Positions 1 through 10,279 of a stretch of DNA of 64,000 bases are shown one piece after another; the stretch's first letter is position 1, and each line of letters starts with the position of its first letter. The stretch comes from Aureobasidium sp. EXF-3400. Lineage: Eukaryota > Ascomycota > Dothideomycetes > Dothideales > Saccotheciaceae. Both the position numbers and the translations under genes were made by a program. The notes beneath the pieces were generated by a model, which saw only the letters and a list, made by a program, of their open reading frames with translations, searched no databases and was not told the DNA's origin. The stretch is taken from the NCBI GenBank assembly GCA_024195585.1, contig SWBL01000143.1, positions 53,321 through 117,320 on the forward strand, in the 5' to 3' direction.

Positions 1-937
1 TCTCGATCGCTCCTTCTCTCTTTATACCTTTATGGCTCCTGCCTTCAACTCCTCGAGCGTTCTTTCCCCTTTCTGCATCGAGCATGTCTTTCTCATTCGT
101 CAATCGCTCCTCTGCATTATAAGCCCTTGGTCGTTCTAACCTTGTTTCCGCGGTTGTCTCTCCCTGAATTGCTTGTTCAGTGTGAGATCTCGTGATTACC
201 TCGTGGCCTTCCTTTGCATGGTGTGGTGTTTCTCACTATCCTCTTTGATGTCTTCCTTGTTTTTTTCATCACTGTACTTACTCGAATACTCTTCTCTGCG
301 CTGACTTTTGGCTAGCTTGCTTGGCCTCAAGCAAGAAGCTACCTCGTTCGTGGTCGTGATTTTGTCATGGAAAATTGACAGGGTCACCATCATGACATCG
401 TCATTATGCAAGTAACCAAGACTGTTAATGCCCTACCTACTCATTTCGCTCTAAAACCAATAGAACTTAGTCGGGATCATGACTCACGCATTGTCAAAGG
501 AGCCCATGAGGTGCGTATGGTTCGATTTGAACCTGTACATGGGGAACACATATTCAAGCACAAGAAGAGAACAAAAAACAAAACAAGACAAGACAACCAA
601 GAATCAGCAATGATTAGCTCGAGAGGACTTTGCTACGACAACACTGTTGATACATCCCACCAGACAGAGCTAGAGTTCGACCCTGATACAAAAAGATCAC
701 CCAACCACAAGATTTTACCAACAGAGTTCGCGACAGAGATTTAAACCGATGACACCTGTTGATGTTTTTCGTGCTGACAATCTGTTTTGATTGGCGAGCA
801 AAGCAGTTGCGACTCTTGTGACTCGTGCTTTCCTCCAAAGATGTGGTGACTGATCTTCAAGAACGACAGGCAAGAGCACTGTTGGCAAGTAATATTGTTT
901 CAGAAGTGTATTGCGGTATGTACAAGATAGATGTGTG

Positions 938-985
<48 letters not shown>

Positions 986-1163
986 GGATGATGATGATGA
1001 TACAGTGCTTACAAGCCGCTATGCAATGTAACAAATCAACCCTCCCGTATTTACAGACCCCTCCAAACGTAACACCTTCTAAATGCCGTGTGATTGCTCT
1101 CGTCCCAAAAATCCTGCTGTGGGTATCAGAATGTACAAGTCTATGTTTCCTATCGCGGAACTT
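1..1163. other. Intergenic region with no supported gene
   Basis: Only short open frames occur here, none with a recognisable domain, a plausible splice pattern or coding-like composition. The first 350 bases are pyrimidine-rich on the plus strand, as is common in fungal leaders and promoters. A trinucleotide repeat lies near the right end. The minus-strand gene that begins at 4319 ends at 1164, so part of this stretch should hold its 3' UTR. Confidence 0.6.
938..1001. repeat. GAT/TGA trinucleotide microsatellite
   Basis: There are sixteen TGA units, a GG interruption at 986-987, then about five GAT units. One frame would read as poly-aspartate and another as poly-methionine, but neither belongs to a supported gene. 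It is a simple non-coding repeat downstream of the gene ending at 1164, and likely to vary in length between strains. Confidence 0.95.
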
Positions 1164-4100
1164 TTAATATTTGGCCTCCATCTCCTGTGCTTTGTCTCTG
1201 AGGCCATGATTCAAATCATTATCGTCAGAGTCTCCAAGACTATCCTCGAACGTCGAGTGTCTGGATTTGTTGAAAGAGGTTAGTTCCGGGTGTTCTGCGA
1301 GTTCAGGCACACCCCTTAGCTCTTGGCGGACATGCGCATCCGGCAGTCCAAGTTTCTTCATCATCCTCCACGCCCATTCGGCTCCCTGCCGTAAAAGCGT
1401 ATATTGACCATCGGCCTCTTTCAGAGCCTGCTTCAGAACAAGATGAATGGTCGCAATATTGAGGCCAGGTTGGGCGGGAACGTGAATGGTTGCAAATTTA
1501 CCACGAAATCCTTGGATGCGAATTCGAAGCTCGGGAGGACCATGGCCATTAAAAGCGGAGGTCAAAACTTGTGTGTCCTGACGACGTGCAGTCATACGCG
1601 CTACACCACCTGGATTTTCGTCGTTCTTCGATGCCCATAAGGGCTCATTCTCGAGCGAGTCAGGCCAAAACTTGCCAAGATACTGCTTGCCTGCAGTAGA
1701 ACCGTATGTGTTGACCACACCACTGAGAATTTTGTTGAAAGCCCTAGGTGTGAAATTGACGTAATTTCTACCGGCCATATTAGGGTAGATCATCCAGGCA
1801 TATTGTCTCCAGTCGTCGTTGATAAGCGCAAGCAAGCGCCAAACACGGCTTCCAAGTTCGAAGGTATCATGTTTGTTGTGATCCCTAACGAAACCTCTGG
1901 TTCGGAAACTGGACATTTTTCGGAAGGCTTTTGCGGATGGGGCGTTTCTGAGAGCTGTTAAATTACCAGCGCAAGATTTCGCCTCGCGTAAAATCGCCCT
2001 GATCATAGTCGCAGTCGTATCCGTACTGATACTGTAGTTGGGCAGCCTATCGAAACTTTCAAGAGCCTTGTCGACGAAAGACCAGTTTCCTGCCTCTATC
2101 TGCTGGCCCAAGATCTCGTTCAACACTTCTTCAGGCGGATCTGTACGCGAATGTCCTTTTTGGAGCTCCAAGACTTTGCCCATCAGAACCTCGTCAGCAA
2201 GACTGGCAGCAAGTCTAATTAGAGGAGGGCCCATAATAGGGTCACTATATAGACCGTTGTGAACGATTGGACCATCCAAGTCCTCGGAATAAAGTAACCA
2301 TGAGCCTAACTCGAGAGCTCCAGAATCGACAACCAGATTGACGAGATCAGCCAGGATGGGAACTGGTATCTGAGGAAAGAAACTGGGATAATGAATGCCA
2401 CCATAGCGGCCTTCGAAGCCGAACTCACACGTATCTTCGTTGTCATCATGCATCGTGACATTTTGTTGCTTTGAAAAGAATTCTTGAATCGACCTCTCCT
2501 TGTTTATGTCAGTCAAACGTTGCAGAGCTTGAACCACACCCATAGCACCAGGTAAATTGCCGAGTTTGATGTGAGCTCTGAGAAGGCGATGATGATAACC
2601 TATGCTAGCTGCAGAACCGTCCAGAACATACGCTGGCGTGGGCTGCCATAGTTGATCACGAGTAGGAGCGTTGACTGTAGAAATGTCATCACCAAACAAG
2701 GAGGTTACTGAGCTGATACTGCCCGCTAACTGCGGATCCTTTTCGAAATCAACACCTCTTGACTCAAAGAAGCGTAAGATGATGGCATCCCATGAGGTAT
2801 AGCCCAAGCTCATGTTGTTCTTCTCAAAGAAGATCTTCATCTCTCGCAAGAAACGAGCAGGATTCTCAGGCAACATGCCTCTCGAGCCAACACCGGTTCT
2901 GATATGGGATACGGCTGCATCGACGAAGGAAGCAATGACTTCTGCACTAACGGTTCTGCGGACTTTCTTCTTGTTGACGGTCTGATCAGTATCAGAAATA
3001 CCTGTGTTGAAGAGATATTTGACTTCGTCCCAATTGATAGATTTTTCTTGACCAGACTGAATAATGGGATTGGCCAGCTCTCTCCAGGACAAGACAGACC
3101 AAGCATTGTTATCCAGGAGCTTTGACAGACGCGTAAGAATCTTCACACCCTGTTTGTAGAAACGCCCATACAACATTGCCCACAAGACCAGTTCAAGCCA
3201 TATCTCATGACCAAGTCCGGTGACATGAACTTTGTACATAGAGCCAGGTATCTCGGGTCTCAGAGAATCATATACCCCACCTCTTTCTTTAGCCTCTTCG
3301 ACGACGTTGGTCTCGTGGGCTCTCCAGGCGGCGTCGGTCAGGGAAGTGATGATCTGGTTGGACAGCAAATGCAAAGTGGGAGGCTGACATAACGAGATGG
3401 GATCGTTAGGTGGCTGGTACGAGTAGATGGAAGAGGGCATAGCACCCGAGTGGTGCAGCATTGCGATGATTTCGAGAATCTCGGGCTTGATGGCTTGATT
3501 GGCGGGGTCCTTGTTGGCGCGGCCTGCATCTTGAACGATCATCCTGGCCAGACTGTACCAGATCTGGCCGATTGTCTCATGGCGCAAGATAGCGGGCAGC
3601 GGTTCCTCAAGAGGATTGAGCTCTGCGGTAAGGTGGTCCAATGAAGGAGTTGCATGTAGTTTGCTCGGAGGATTGCTTGAAGGCGGGTTCAGCAAGGGAG
3701 AGTTTTGGTGTTGGGTATAGGTAGACAAGGAGAAAGAGCGTGGTATGCATGTGTTCCAAACATTGGTGTCGCGAGGAGGCGTTGGATCGGGTATAAAGTC
3801 ATTCGAGATGACCATCGAGGCCAACCAAACAGCGGCCTTGGGGCGGTTCTGATTGACAGCCAAGTAGGTCAACAGGTCCAGGTCGTAGGTGTAAGACGAG
3901 ATGTGGATGATGCGACTGATGTCTTGAGCCGAGTATGGCTCGTCTGTGATTCTGTAAGCACCGGGGGTGCGCAGACGAGGTGGCAGAGCAGCTTCGATGG
4001 CGGGCATCCATGACTTTTCGGTACGGGAAGCATGGCGAGCAGGAAGTTTGGACTGATCGATGTATGCAAAGCCACCCTTGTGCAGGGCCTTTCGATGTCG

Positions 4101-4319
4101 GATGGCAGTTTGGCGCGACGAGCGTTTCAGCCCGGCGGGATCGAGTGTGTCGAATGTGTCATTGTTGGCGCCAATGAGACTGTCGTAGTCTTGGTCTTGA
4201 AGGTCTGGTCGAGTGCGGGTGCTACGATGGGCGAATCTTTGTTGAAGAGAGAGTAGTCGTGGGTTGATGCGGCAGGCAAATGTCCTCAGACCTGCTATCC
4301 GGGCACAGCATCTTTGCAT
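1164..4319 (-). CDS. Large mitochondrial protein of unknown function, possibly PPR/helical-repeat type
   Basis: Single-exon 1051-residue protein. The first ATG is followed by an arginine-rich, acid-free amphipathic start (MQRCCARIAGLRTFACR), with RFAHRSTR further on, which resembles a mitochondrial presequence. The rest looks like alpha-helical repeat protein, with recurring segments of the type found in pentatricopeptide-like mitochondrial RNA or assembly factors (for example around residues 600-750), but I cannot align clear repeats by eye. There is an acidic patch (DSLGDSDDNDLN) near the C-terminus. I recognise it only as the kind of fungal mitochondrial protein usually called hypothetical. 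A role in organelle gene expression or complex assembly is inference. The upstream gene (from 4779) is transcribed divergently. Confidence 0.75.
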   Translation of the reverse strand: MQRCCARIAGLRTFACRINPRLLSLQQRFAHRSTRTRPDLQDQDYDSLIGANNDTFDTLDPAGLKRSSRQTAIRHRKALHKGGFAYIDQSKLPARHASRTEKSWMPAIEAALPPRLRTPGAYRITDEPYSAQDISRIIHISSYTYDLDLLTYLAVNQNRPKAAVWLASMVISNDFIPDPTPPRDTNVWNTCIPRSFSLSTYTQHQNSPLLNPPSSNPPSKLHATPSLDHLTAELNPLEEPLPAILRHETIGQIWYSLARMIVQDAGRANKDPANQAIKPEILEIIAMLHHSGAMPSSIYSYQPPNDPISLCQPPTLHLLSNQIITSLTDAAWRAHETNVVEEAKERGGVYDSLRPEIPGSMYKVHVTGLGHEIWLELVLWAMLYGRFYKQGVKILTRLSKLLDNNAWSVLSWRELANPIIQSGQEKSINWDEVKYLFNTGISDTDQTVNKKKVRRTVSAEVIASFVDAAVSHIRTGVGSRGMLPENPARFLREMKIFFEKNNMSLGYTSWDAIILRFFESRGVDFEKDPQLAGSISSVTSLFGDDISTVNAPTRDQLWQPTPAYVLDGSAASIGYHHRLLRAHIKLGNLPGAMGVVQALQRLTDINKERSIQEFFSKQQNVTMHDDNEDTCEFGFEGRYGGIHYPSFFPQIPVPILADLVNLVVDSGALELGSWLLYSEDLDGPIVHNGLYSDPIMGPPLIRLAASLADEVLMGKVLELQKGHSRTDPPEEVLNEILGQQIEAGNWSFVDKALESFDRLPNYSISTDTTATMIRAILREAKSCAGNLTALRNAPSAKAFRKMSSFRTRGFVRDHNKHDTFELGSRVWRLLALINDDWRQYAWMIYPNMAGRNYVNFTPRAFNKILSGVVNTYGSTAGKQYLGKFWPDSLENEPLWASKNDENPGGVARMTARRQDTQVLTSAFNGHGPPELRIRIQGFRGKFATIHVPAQPGLNIATIHLVLKQALKEADGQYTLLRQGAEWAWRMMKKLGLPDAHVRQELRGVPELAEHPELTSFNKSRHSTFEDSLGDSDDNDLNHGLRDKAQEMEAKY

Positions 4320-4778
4320 TGGTTGTCTCCGAGCATTCTATGCTGGTGAGAGAACCAGGGCCTGTGTCTGAACAGTCAAAGGAGATGTAGATAGGCAGTT
4401 GCCTCTTGCCGGATCGAGTCTTGATGTCGTACATTTTTTGAGGGCCCATGCTAAATCCAGGGCCCTTTCCACTTCCAGCGCTTCCTCCGACTCGCCGACG
4501 CTGCTGCTGCTTCCGAGGTTGTGCTGGGCATACGTCATGGCGAGCTCCAACGCGTCTCTCGCGTTTCGACTCTTCAGCGTCTGCCTTCACATCGCTGTCT
4601 CTGCCTTGTGAAACAACTTTGTCTCTTTGGCTGTCTGCCACAATCCTGCTTCATCTGTTCTGTTCATTCTCTTTGACTTGCTGATAAATTGCGCCGTCGT
4701 TCTTAGTCTCCTGACCTTTGTGCTTTGCGCAAACACAATACTTTTTCCCTTCTCTTCACAACAATCAATCTCGTCACA
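4320..4778. promoter_or_regulatory. Divergent intergenic region between the mitochondrial protein gene and the PARP-finger gene
   Basis: About 460 bases separate the two start codons. The right half is rich in C and T on the plus strand (for example 4640-4780), as in many fungal core promoters and leaders. A 139-codon minus-strand open frame runs through it into the start of the neighbouring gene in another frame; it shows no domain and I treat it as chance. Confidence 0.55.
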
Positions 4779-6047
4779 ATGCCTTATCGTCTTGGTATTT
4801 CCTCCCGCATATCAAACAACAACAAGATTATCTCATCACTAACACTCTTACAGAACTTAGCCCCAACAACCGCGCCGGTTGCAAGGCCACGGATTGCAAG
4901 GACAAGGGTGTCAAGATTATGAAGGGCGAGCTTCGCCAGGCCACTCAAATCACTGTTCATGAGCATCAGAGCTGGGTCTACCGCCACTGGTATGTTGATC
5001 AACTATACGAACCTGACTTGATTGCTTACCCTGACCAGGGGATGTGTCACCCCGAAGCAACTCGAAAACATGAAGGCCGAGTGCGGCATGGACATGGAAT
5101 ACGTCGATGGCTATGATGAGCTTCCTCATGAATTCCAGGAAAAAGTCTACCGCGCGCTCGACCAAGGTCACGTCGACATGGAAGACTGGAAGGGCGATCC
5201 CGAGTACAATGTTCCCGGAAAAACCGGCACTGGTCCAAGAAAGACCAAGAAGCAGAAAGAGGCAGAGGTGATTCTTACAACCATCTCATTGTTATACAGT
5301 TCCCACTGACTCTTTCTACAGGTCGCTGCCGCTGCCGAAGCTGCAGATGGAAACGCCCCTAGTTCCTCCGCTCCTGAACCCGCTCCCAAGAAGCGCGGTC
5401 GCAAGAAGGCCGACCCCGACAACGAAGAAGCTGAGGCTCCCCCACCTAAGAAGGCCAGAGGAAAGAAGGCAGTCAAGGCTGAGGATGCCGACACCGAAGA
5501 GGTCGACGTCAAGCCTGCTCCTCAGAAGAAGGCCGCCAAGAACAAGAAGTCTGTCAAGGCAGAGGAGACTTCCGACGTCGACGACACCATGAAACTTAGA
5601 AGAGAGACCGCAAAGGGTAGAAAAGTCAAGACCGAGGAACCGTCTGATGTCGATGAGCCTGAAGCACCCGTTGCTGCCCCTGCTCCCAAGAAGGCCGCCA
5701 AGGGCAAGAAGGCCGTCAAGTCTGAGGAGGCTGACGTTCCTGCTGAGCCTACTAGAAAGTCTGCCAGGGCAAAGAAGTCCGCCCCAGTCGCCGACCCTGA
5801 GACTTCCTCTGAGACCGAGGCCGAGGCTGCTCCTCAGAAGAAGAAGAAAAAGGCTGCTGCCAAACCTCGCAAGACAGCCAAGTCTAAGGAGATTATCAAG
5901 TCTGAGGACGAGGCCGGCGATGCTCAGGAGCCTACTGAGGCTGCCCCTGAGCATGTCGAGGAAGCCGCCGAAGAGCCTGAAGAAGCTGTCGAGGAGGATG
6001 GAAAGCCTGCTCCCAAGAAGAAGCGTGCCTCCAAGAAGAAGGCATAA
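4779..6047 (+). CDS. PARP-type zinc-finger protein with lysine/acid-rich tail
   Basis: Four exons: 4779-4794, 4854-4989, 5039-5267, 5322-6047, giving 368 residues. The first intron splits codon 6, so the protein starts MPYRLELSPNNRAGCK. Residues about 5-95 form a PARP-type zinc finger: CKATDCKD, a long spacer, then HW-GC (RHWGCVTPKQ), fitting C-X2-C...H-X2-C, which in PARP1 and DNA ligase III recognises DNA breaks. No ADP-ribosyltransferase domain follows. The remaining 240 residues are low-complexity, alternating KK-rich blocks and acidic runs, with proline-alanine linkers. This suggests a nuclear, chromatin-bound protein that senses or decorates damaged DNA, which is inference. Five psi-K-x-E sequences punctuate the tail (see findings). 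It is divergent from the gene at 1164-4319. Confidence 0.85.
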
Positions 6048-7146
6048 GCTTGTCAATCCCGAGTTGTCTTGACTCTTTGTTCGACCTCTCCACCACCATC
6101 CGCCGTCGACACACGCATCGCAGTTGTTTCTATGTTTATGCTGGCACGTTTTATACCCTTTCCCTTTACAAGTGTTGTCACAATATCCCTTTTTCGGACT
6201 TCGGTTTAGCGATGCAAAGGAGGGCGTTCAGGGCTTACTGTTAGTTGTAGTCGACGGCCAATGACATGAGGATTCACTATTCTACATCGCCTATAATTTT
6301 TCCATCATCAATGCAGTGTATTAGAGTACCTAGATCGTGTTCCCCGTTGGAGTATGCAGATTCGTTGACGTCAAGACGGCCATCAGCAGCACCGACCTGC
6401 AAACATCAATTCTCCTTCTCGGCCGTCACTACAACAACCACGACTGAAACTCCACAGCATGAGCACATTAAAAACGAAGTTCGTTTGCATGAGGCTGGAA
6501 GAATAACATCATCTGTGGAGAAGATGTTTATAGTGATCTTGTAGATCTTTCCGATGCAAGGTACGCGAGATATGGGACTATACCCGATCGGGGGCATGTA
6601 TTGGAAAATGACGATGAGATCTCACCTTGACGTCTTCTTTGCATGCTGTCCAGCCCTTTCACGCTCCCAGCACGAGCAATCGCGTGTCTGTCACGATGGT
6701 TGCTGTTGGCGACAGGACGCGGGTCAAAGTCAATTGTGCACCTGTGCTTCGATCGAACCCAAATGGAACGATCTGAAGAGGTGAGATCCTCCGAGCCTCG
6801 TCGTCACCAATGGTCCGATTTCCAACATACACTTTCCCATTTTGGATACTTCATTGATGTCAGTATATTTGCTGGCCCTGGACACGTCTGCCAAACGCGA
6901 AGATGACGGGTGTGACGTGCCTGTTTATGTCGTTGACCGTTCATTGACACAGACAAACGACGATGAGGTAGTGTCTTTCATCACTTGTATGCATGGTGGG
7001 TGCTTTCGTCAGGACGTCAAAGGCAAGGTATAAGTATCGTACTCTGCTTGCTGCTTTCTCATTCTTCTCATCATTCCAATCTCCATCTTACACTTTAAAC
7101 ACTCAAACAACAAATCTTCTACTCCTCTTCCGAACACACAATCAAC
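6048..7146. other. Intergenic region, 3' UTR then promoter of the CHZ-like gene
   Basis: No supported gene. Bases 7050-7146 are rich in C and A with C/T tracts directly before the ATG at 7147, typical of a fungal 5' leader. The open frames in this region are short and overlap one another on both strands without family features. Confidence 0.55.
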
Positions 7147-7569
7147 ATGTCTGCCGAATACACTCCCGAGACTTCCACCGGCGTTGCTGGCGACAACGAC
7201 TACCAAAGCCGTACCGGCCAGAGCGAGATCCCCGTCCAGAGGGATGAGGCTTCCATTGAGGATCCCATTGACCCTGACACTGCCGACTCCGACAAGGTCC
7301 TTGGTATGCCTTTTATCCTCTGAGGACTCGATCACGAAACGCAACCTAACACCTTGACAGAGCAAGATGAGAAGGCCGCTATGAACGAGGACAACATCAT
7401 CGATGGTCGCACCCGCGGTGCCGCTAAGCCCAAGGGCTCTTACCAGGAGCCTGGTGACGAGGAGGTGAGTCTCCTTATAACATACCATCCAACACAAAAG
7501 ACATTGTTACTGATAACTTTACAGGGTCTTCCTGGCCCGGATGACGGTACCTCTGCTGTTGCCCAGTAA
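7147..7569 (+). CDS. Small acidic CHZ-like histone chaperone candidate
   Basis: Three exons: 7147-7303, 7361-7464, 7525-7569, giving 101 residues. Introns are 57 and 60 bp with clear GTATGC/GTGAGT donors. The protein is acidic and probably unstructured, with SRTGQSEIPV near residue 22, an acidic middle and the conserved-looking core NIIDGRTRGAA followed by EPGDEEGLPGPDDGTS. The N-I-I-x-x-RTRG element resembles the CHZ motif of Chz1, a chaperone for H2A.Z-H2B in yeast, but the basic 'RRTRGK-IDY' continuation of typical CHZ motifs is not present. The family assignment is therefore tentative. Its small size and strong leader suggest a well-expressed gene. Confidence 0.7.
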
Positions 7570-8461
7570 ATGCTCAAAGTCATTATACCCTTGCTCGACT
7601 TTGATGATTGTATGAATAGAGATGGACCAGCGATGTATTATTAGATAATTACAATTTATGAATTGATGTGCTTCCACAAAATATTTCTTCCACTTATCGG
7701 CTTGCAGCGTGATCAAAACAGCACCTCGACTCGTGCTGGAACTTGTCAAATGCATCCTCTTGACTAGCAGGACCAGCGGTAAGTTTGAGATGTTCATTTC
7801 ATCGTTTCACCATATTTGTTGTTTCTGGCTCTTGATTCGATGGTTGTGCTTGTATCTCTTCCAGATCTATATTACGACTCTCCCTCTCGTGCTATGTCAA
7901 ATTGCATCATGATGATTTTCTCGCCGTGTTAGGGTTACAGAACATATGTTTGAAGCCGAAGCCTTTTGCTAAAATGAAAGATATCCCGAGGATCGATATA
8001 GCCTGCTACCACAGTGTCGCACAAGCTTGAAATAGCCAGAGATATATCGAGTGGTCAATATCAATAGATCGGACACATCAAACAGAGGAATGGAGCAGAC
8101 ATGAAGAAGTCATTAGCATAACAAGAGAAGAACAGGGTCATACCCAAGTCAAGAAGGACATGGACACTCAGCCACGACCCCGCAGTTTCCCCGATCCAAT
8201 GAAGCTCTGGACAGCTTGACTTTCAAGACAATCAAACAATCGCAATTGCGCTTTCGACTCATCGCGCACCTGGAGCAGAAAAGGAGGAAAGAATAACTGG
8301 CCCTGACAAAACAATCTCGGACCGTCGACCTCGTGAGCCTCCATAGTCCGACTGTGACGACCCGAACCCTCGCACCTGCCGTATATTCAACGCCAGCATC
8401 ATCTCTACTCCCGAATCAATCTTCTTACCTCCCATATAACACCTCCCTACCAACCGCAACC
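7570..8461. other. Intergenic region before SEC11
   Basis: No gene seen. An in-frame extension runs upstream of the SEC11 ATG back to 8333, but it contains no ATG and probably is 5' UTR. Confidence 0.55.
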
Positions 8462-9068
8462 ATGTTCTCCTCACTCTCAAACATGCAACCTCGCCAACTA
8501 GCGACCCAAGTCTTGAACTTCGCCCTGGTCCTCAGCACAGCATTCATGCTCTGGAAAGGCCTCTCAGTCGCAACCGACTCGTCCTCTCCCATCGTGGTCG
8601 TACTTTCCGGATCTATGGAACCAGCCTTCCAACGTGGAGACTTGCTGTTCTTGTGGAACAGAGGATTGGATACAAAGGTTGGAGAGGTGGTCGTGTACAA
8701 CGTCAAGGGCAAGGATATCCCTATCGTGCATAGAGTTGTTAGGAGGTTTGGCGGTGGTAGCGGGTATGTTTCTCTTCTCCCCTACTCTTTTGGGTTTGTG
8801 TAAGTGAGATGCTGACAAAATTGTGTGATACAGACCTAAGGCTCCTCCGCTTCAACTCCTCACCAAGGGCGACAACAACGCAGCAGATGACACCGAACTC
8901 TACGCTAGAGGCCAGGACTTCTTGACCCGCAAGACAGACGTCATTGGCAGTGTGGTCGGCTACGTTCCTTTTGTCGGCTATGTGACCATCCTGCTGGCCG
9001 AGTACCCTTGGCTCAAGACCGTGATGCTGGCATTCATGGGCTTGACGGTCGTCTTCCAAAGGGAATGA
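8462..9068 (+). CDS. SEC11: Signal peptidase complex catalytic subunit SEC11
   Basis: Two exons, 8462-8763 and 8834-9068 (70-bp intron), encoding 178 residues, the normal size for fungal Sec11. It is the serine endopeptidase of the ER membrane complex that removes signal peptides from secretory proteins. Visible features: an N-terminal membrane anchor ([17 protein letters not shown]), the catalytic serine in LSGSMEPAF, the catalytic histidine in IVHRVV, the conserved KGDNN segment, and a C-terminal hydrophobic region ([13 protein letters not shown]). The start is the first ATG after an ACC context and matches the family N-terminus. It is a housekeeping gene with no functional link to its neighbours. 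Confidence 0.95.
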
Positions 9069-9780
9069 TGAGCAAGAGAACACGGAGACGAGAAAGAAGC
9101 AAACGTGTTGTGCATTTGATACAGGAGTTTGGGATACAAGGGACTTGTGTTGTGGCAGTGGCATACTTGCAAGTTCTTCTTTTGAATATCAAAAAGAGCC
9201 GTTGTAATTTTTGGTGTCTGTCTCAACCATCGGATGTGTTTGTGATATACCTGTGTCTTAGAATGACAGGCATCATGACTTGCGCCATGGACCCGCACTT
9301 GGGCAACGGGAGCATCACAATTCGCAAATGGCAGGCTGAAAGACCACACACTGCATCGCAAATGTCAATTGCAGTGCCATGGACGACCGTCTCTTGCAGT
9401 AAAAGTAATCACAAGAAGGAAAGATCAAAGCAATAATCAAAAAAACATTGACCTTCGAATTGCCGCGGCCTCGTTGTCTGTTCGATGAGCGAGGCATATT
9501 GCAGTAGCTAACATGATGCGTTGGGTATAAGCCAGAGAGAAAAGAACACCACAATCCCCATTCCGGATTAGCCAGTGATGAAATCGCTCATTGTTTGCTC
9601 CCGCTCCTCCCAACCTTGCCGCCCCCTGTTCGTATCCGTGTGTAGAAGACATGCGATAGAAAAATGATAAAAACTTCAGAAGCAATTCCATGTGATAAAC
9701 AGTAAGACAAGGCCATGAATGAAAAATTAGGCGTGACGGTCGATGACTCGAATCATGTCATTGGGTGGAGAGAGAGTAGT
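9069..9780. other. Convergent 3' intergenic region between SEC11 and NHP6
   Basis: SEC11 and NHP6 end toward each other here. No coding or RNA feature is supported, and several short open frames on both strands lack family features. Confidence 0.55.
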
Positions 9781-10279
9781 TTACTCCTCGTCCTCCTCCT
9801 CGTCGGCATCGCCACCCTGTTGTTATATTAGTTCGAACGCCAGAGATGGTTGAGATGCTCGAAAGGAACTTACAGCAGTGTAGGCAGCCTTCTCCTCTTC
9901 GTAGCGCTTCTTGTCGGCGGCAGCCTTAGCCTCGTAGGGAGTCTTCTGCTTCTCGTTGAGACTCTTCCACTTCTCACCGAGGATCTTGCCAACATCGCCT
10001 GTAAATACAGTTAGTTATCAGAGAGACATTGGTTCGCTTGCGAGTGGTGTTCAACTTACCGAACTTGATGCCAGGGTTATCCTCGCGAACCTTCTCGCGC
10101 TGCTCGTTGGCGAAGAACATGTAGGCGGAGAGACCACGCTTGGGGGCGTTGGGGTCTGGCGACGAGATCAGTCATGATGCGCCGGAATAAGTGAAGCAAT
10201 TGGAATAGAACTTACCCTTCTTCTTCTTGCCGCCGTCCTTCTTGGCGGTCTTGCGGCGGGTAGAAACTTCCTTAGGCAT
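9781..10279 (-). CDS. NHP6: Non-histone chromosomal protein 6 (HMG-box)
   Basis: Four exons read on the minus strand: 10279-10216, 10155-10060, 9998-9874, 9816-9781, encoding 106 residues. A basic N-terminus ([21 protein letters not shown]) is followed by a single HMG-box, residues about 22-92: [40 protein letters not shown] and [16 protein letters not shown]. An acidic tail (DADEEEDEE) ends the protein, a feature of many filamentous-fungal versions. NHP6 bends DNA without sequence preference and assists the FACT histone chaperone and Pol II/III initiation. All three introns are 57-61 bp. A much longer intron may also lie in the 5' UTR (see findings). Confidence 0.95.

Noticed and set aside
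406..744. 112-codon plus-strand open frame
   Set aside because: No family features and no neighbours that would support it. Composition looks non-coding, and another frame on the opposite strand is open too.
925..1031. Poly-Asp/poly-Met open frames
   Set aside because: They are translations of the GAT microsatellite.
4222..4641. 139-codon minus-strand open frame upstream of the mitochondrial protein
   Set aside because: It overlaps the start of the 1051-residue gene in a different frame, has no domain, and ends within the coding part of the real gene.
5316..6056. 246-codon minus-strand open frame across the PARP-finger tail
   Set aside because: A shadow of the Lys/Glu/Ala-rich coding strand, giving a Leu/Ser/Gly-rich product with no known features.
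8333..8461. N-terminal extension of SEC11
   Set aside because: The frame is open but contains no ATG before 8462, and the extension does not match the family N-terminus.
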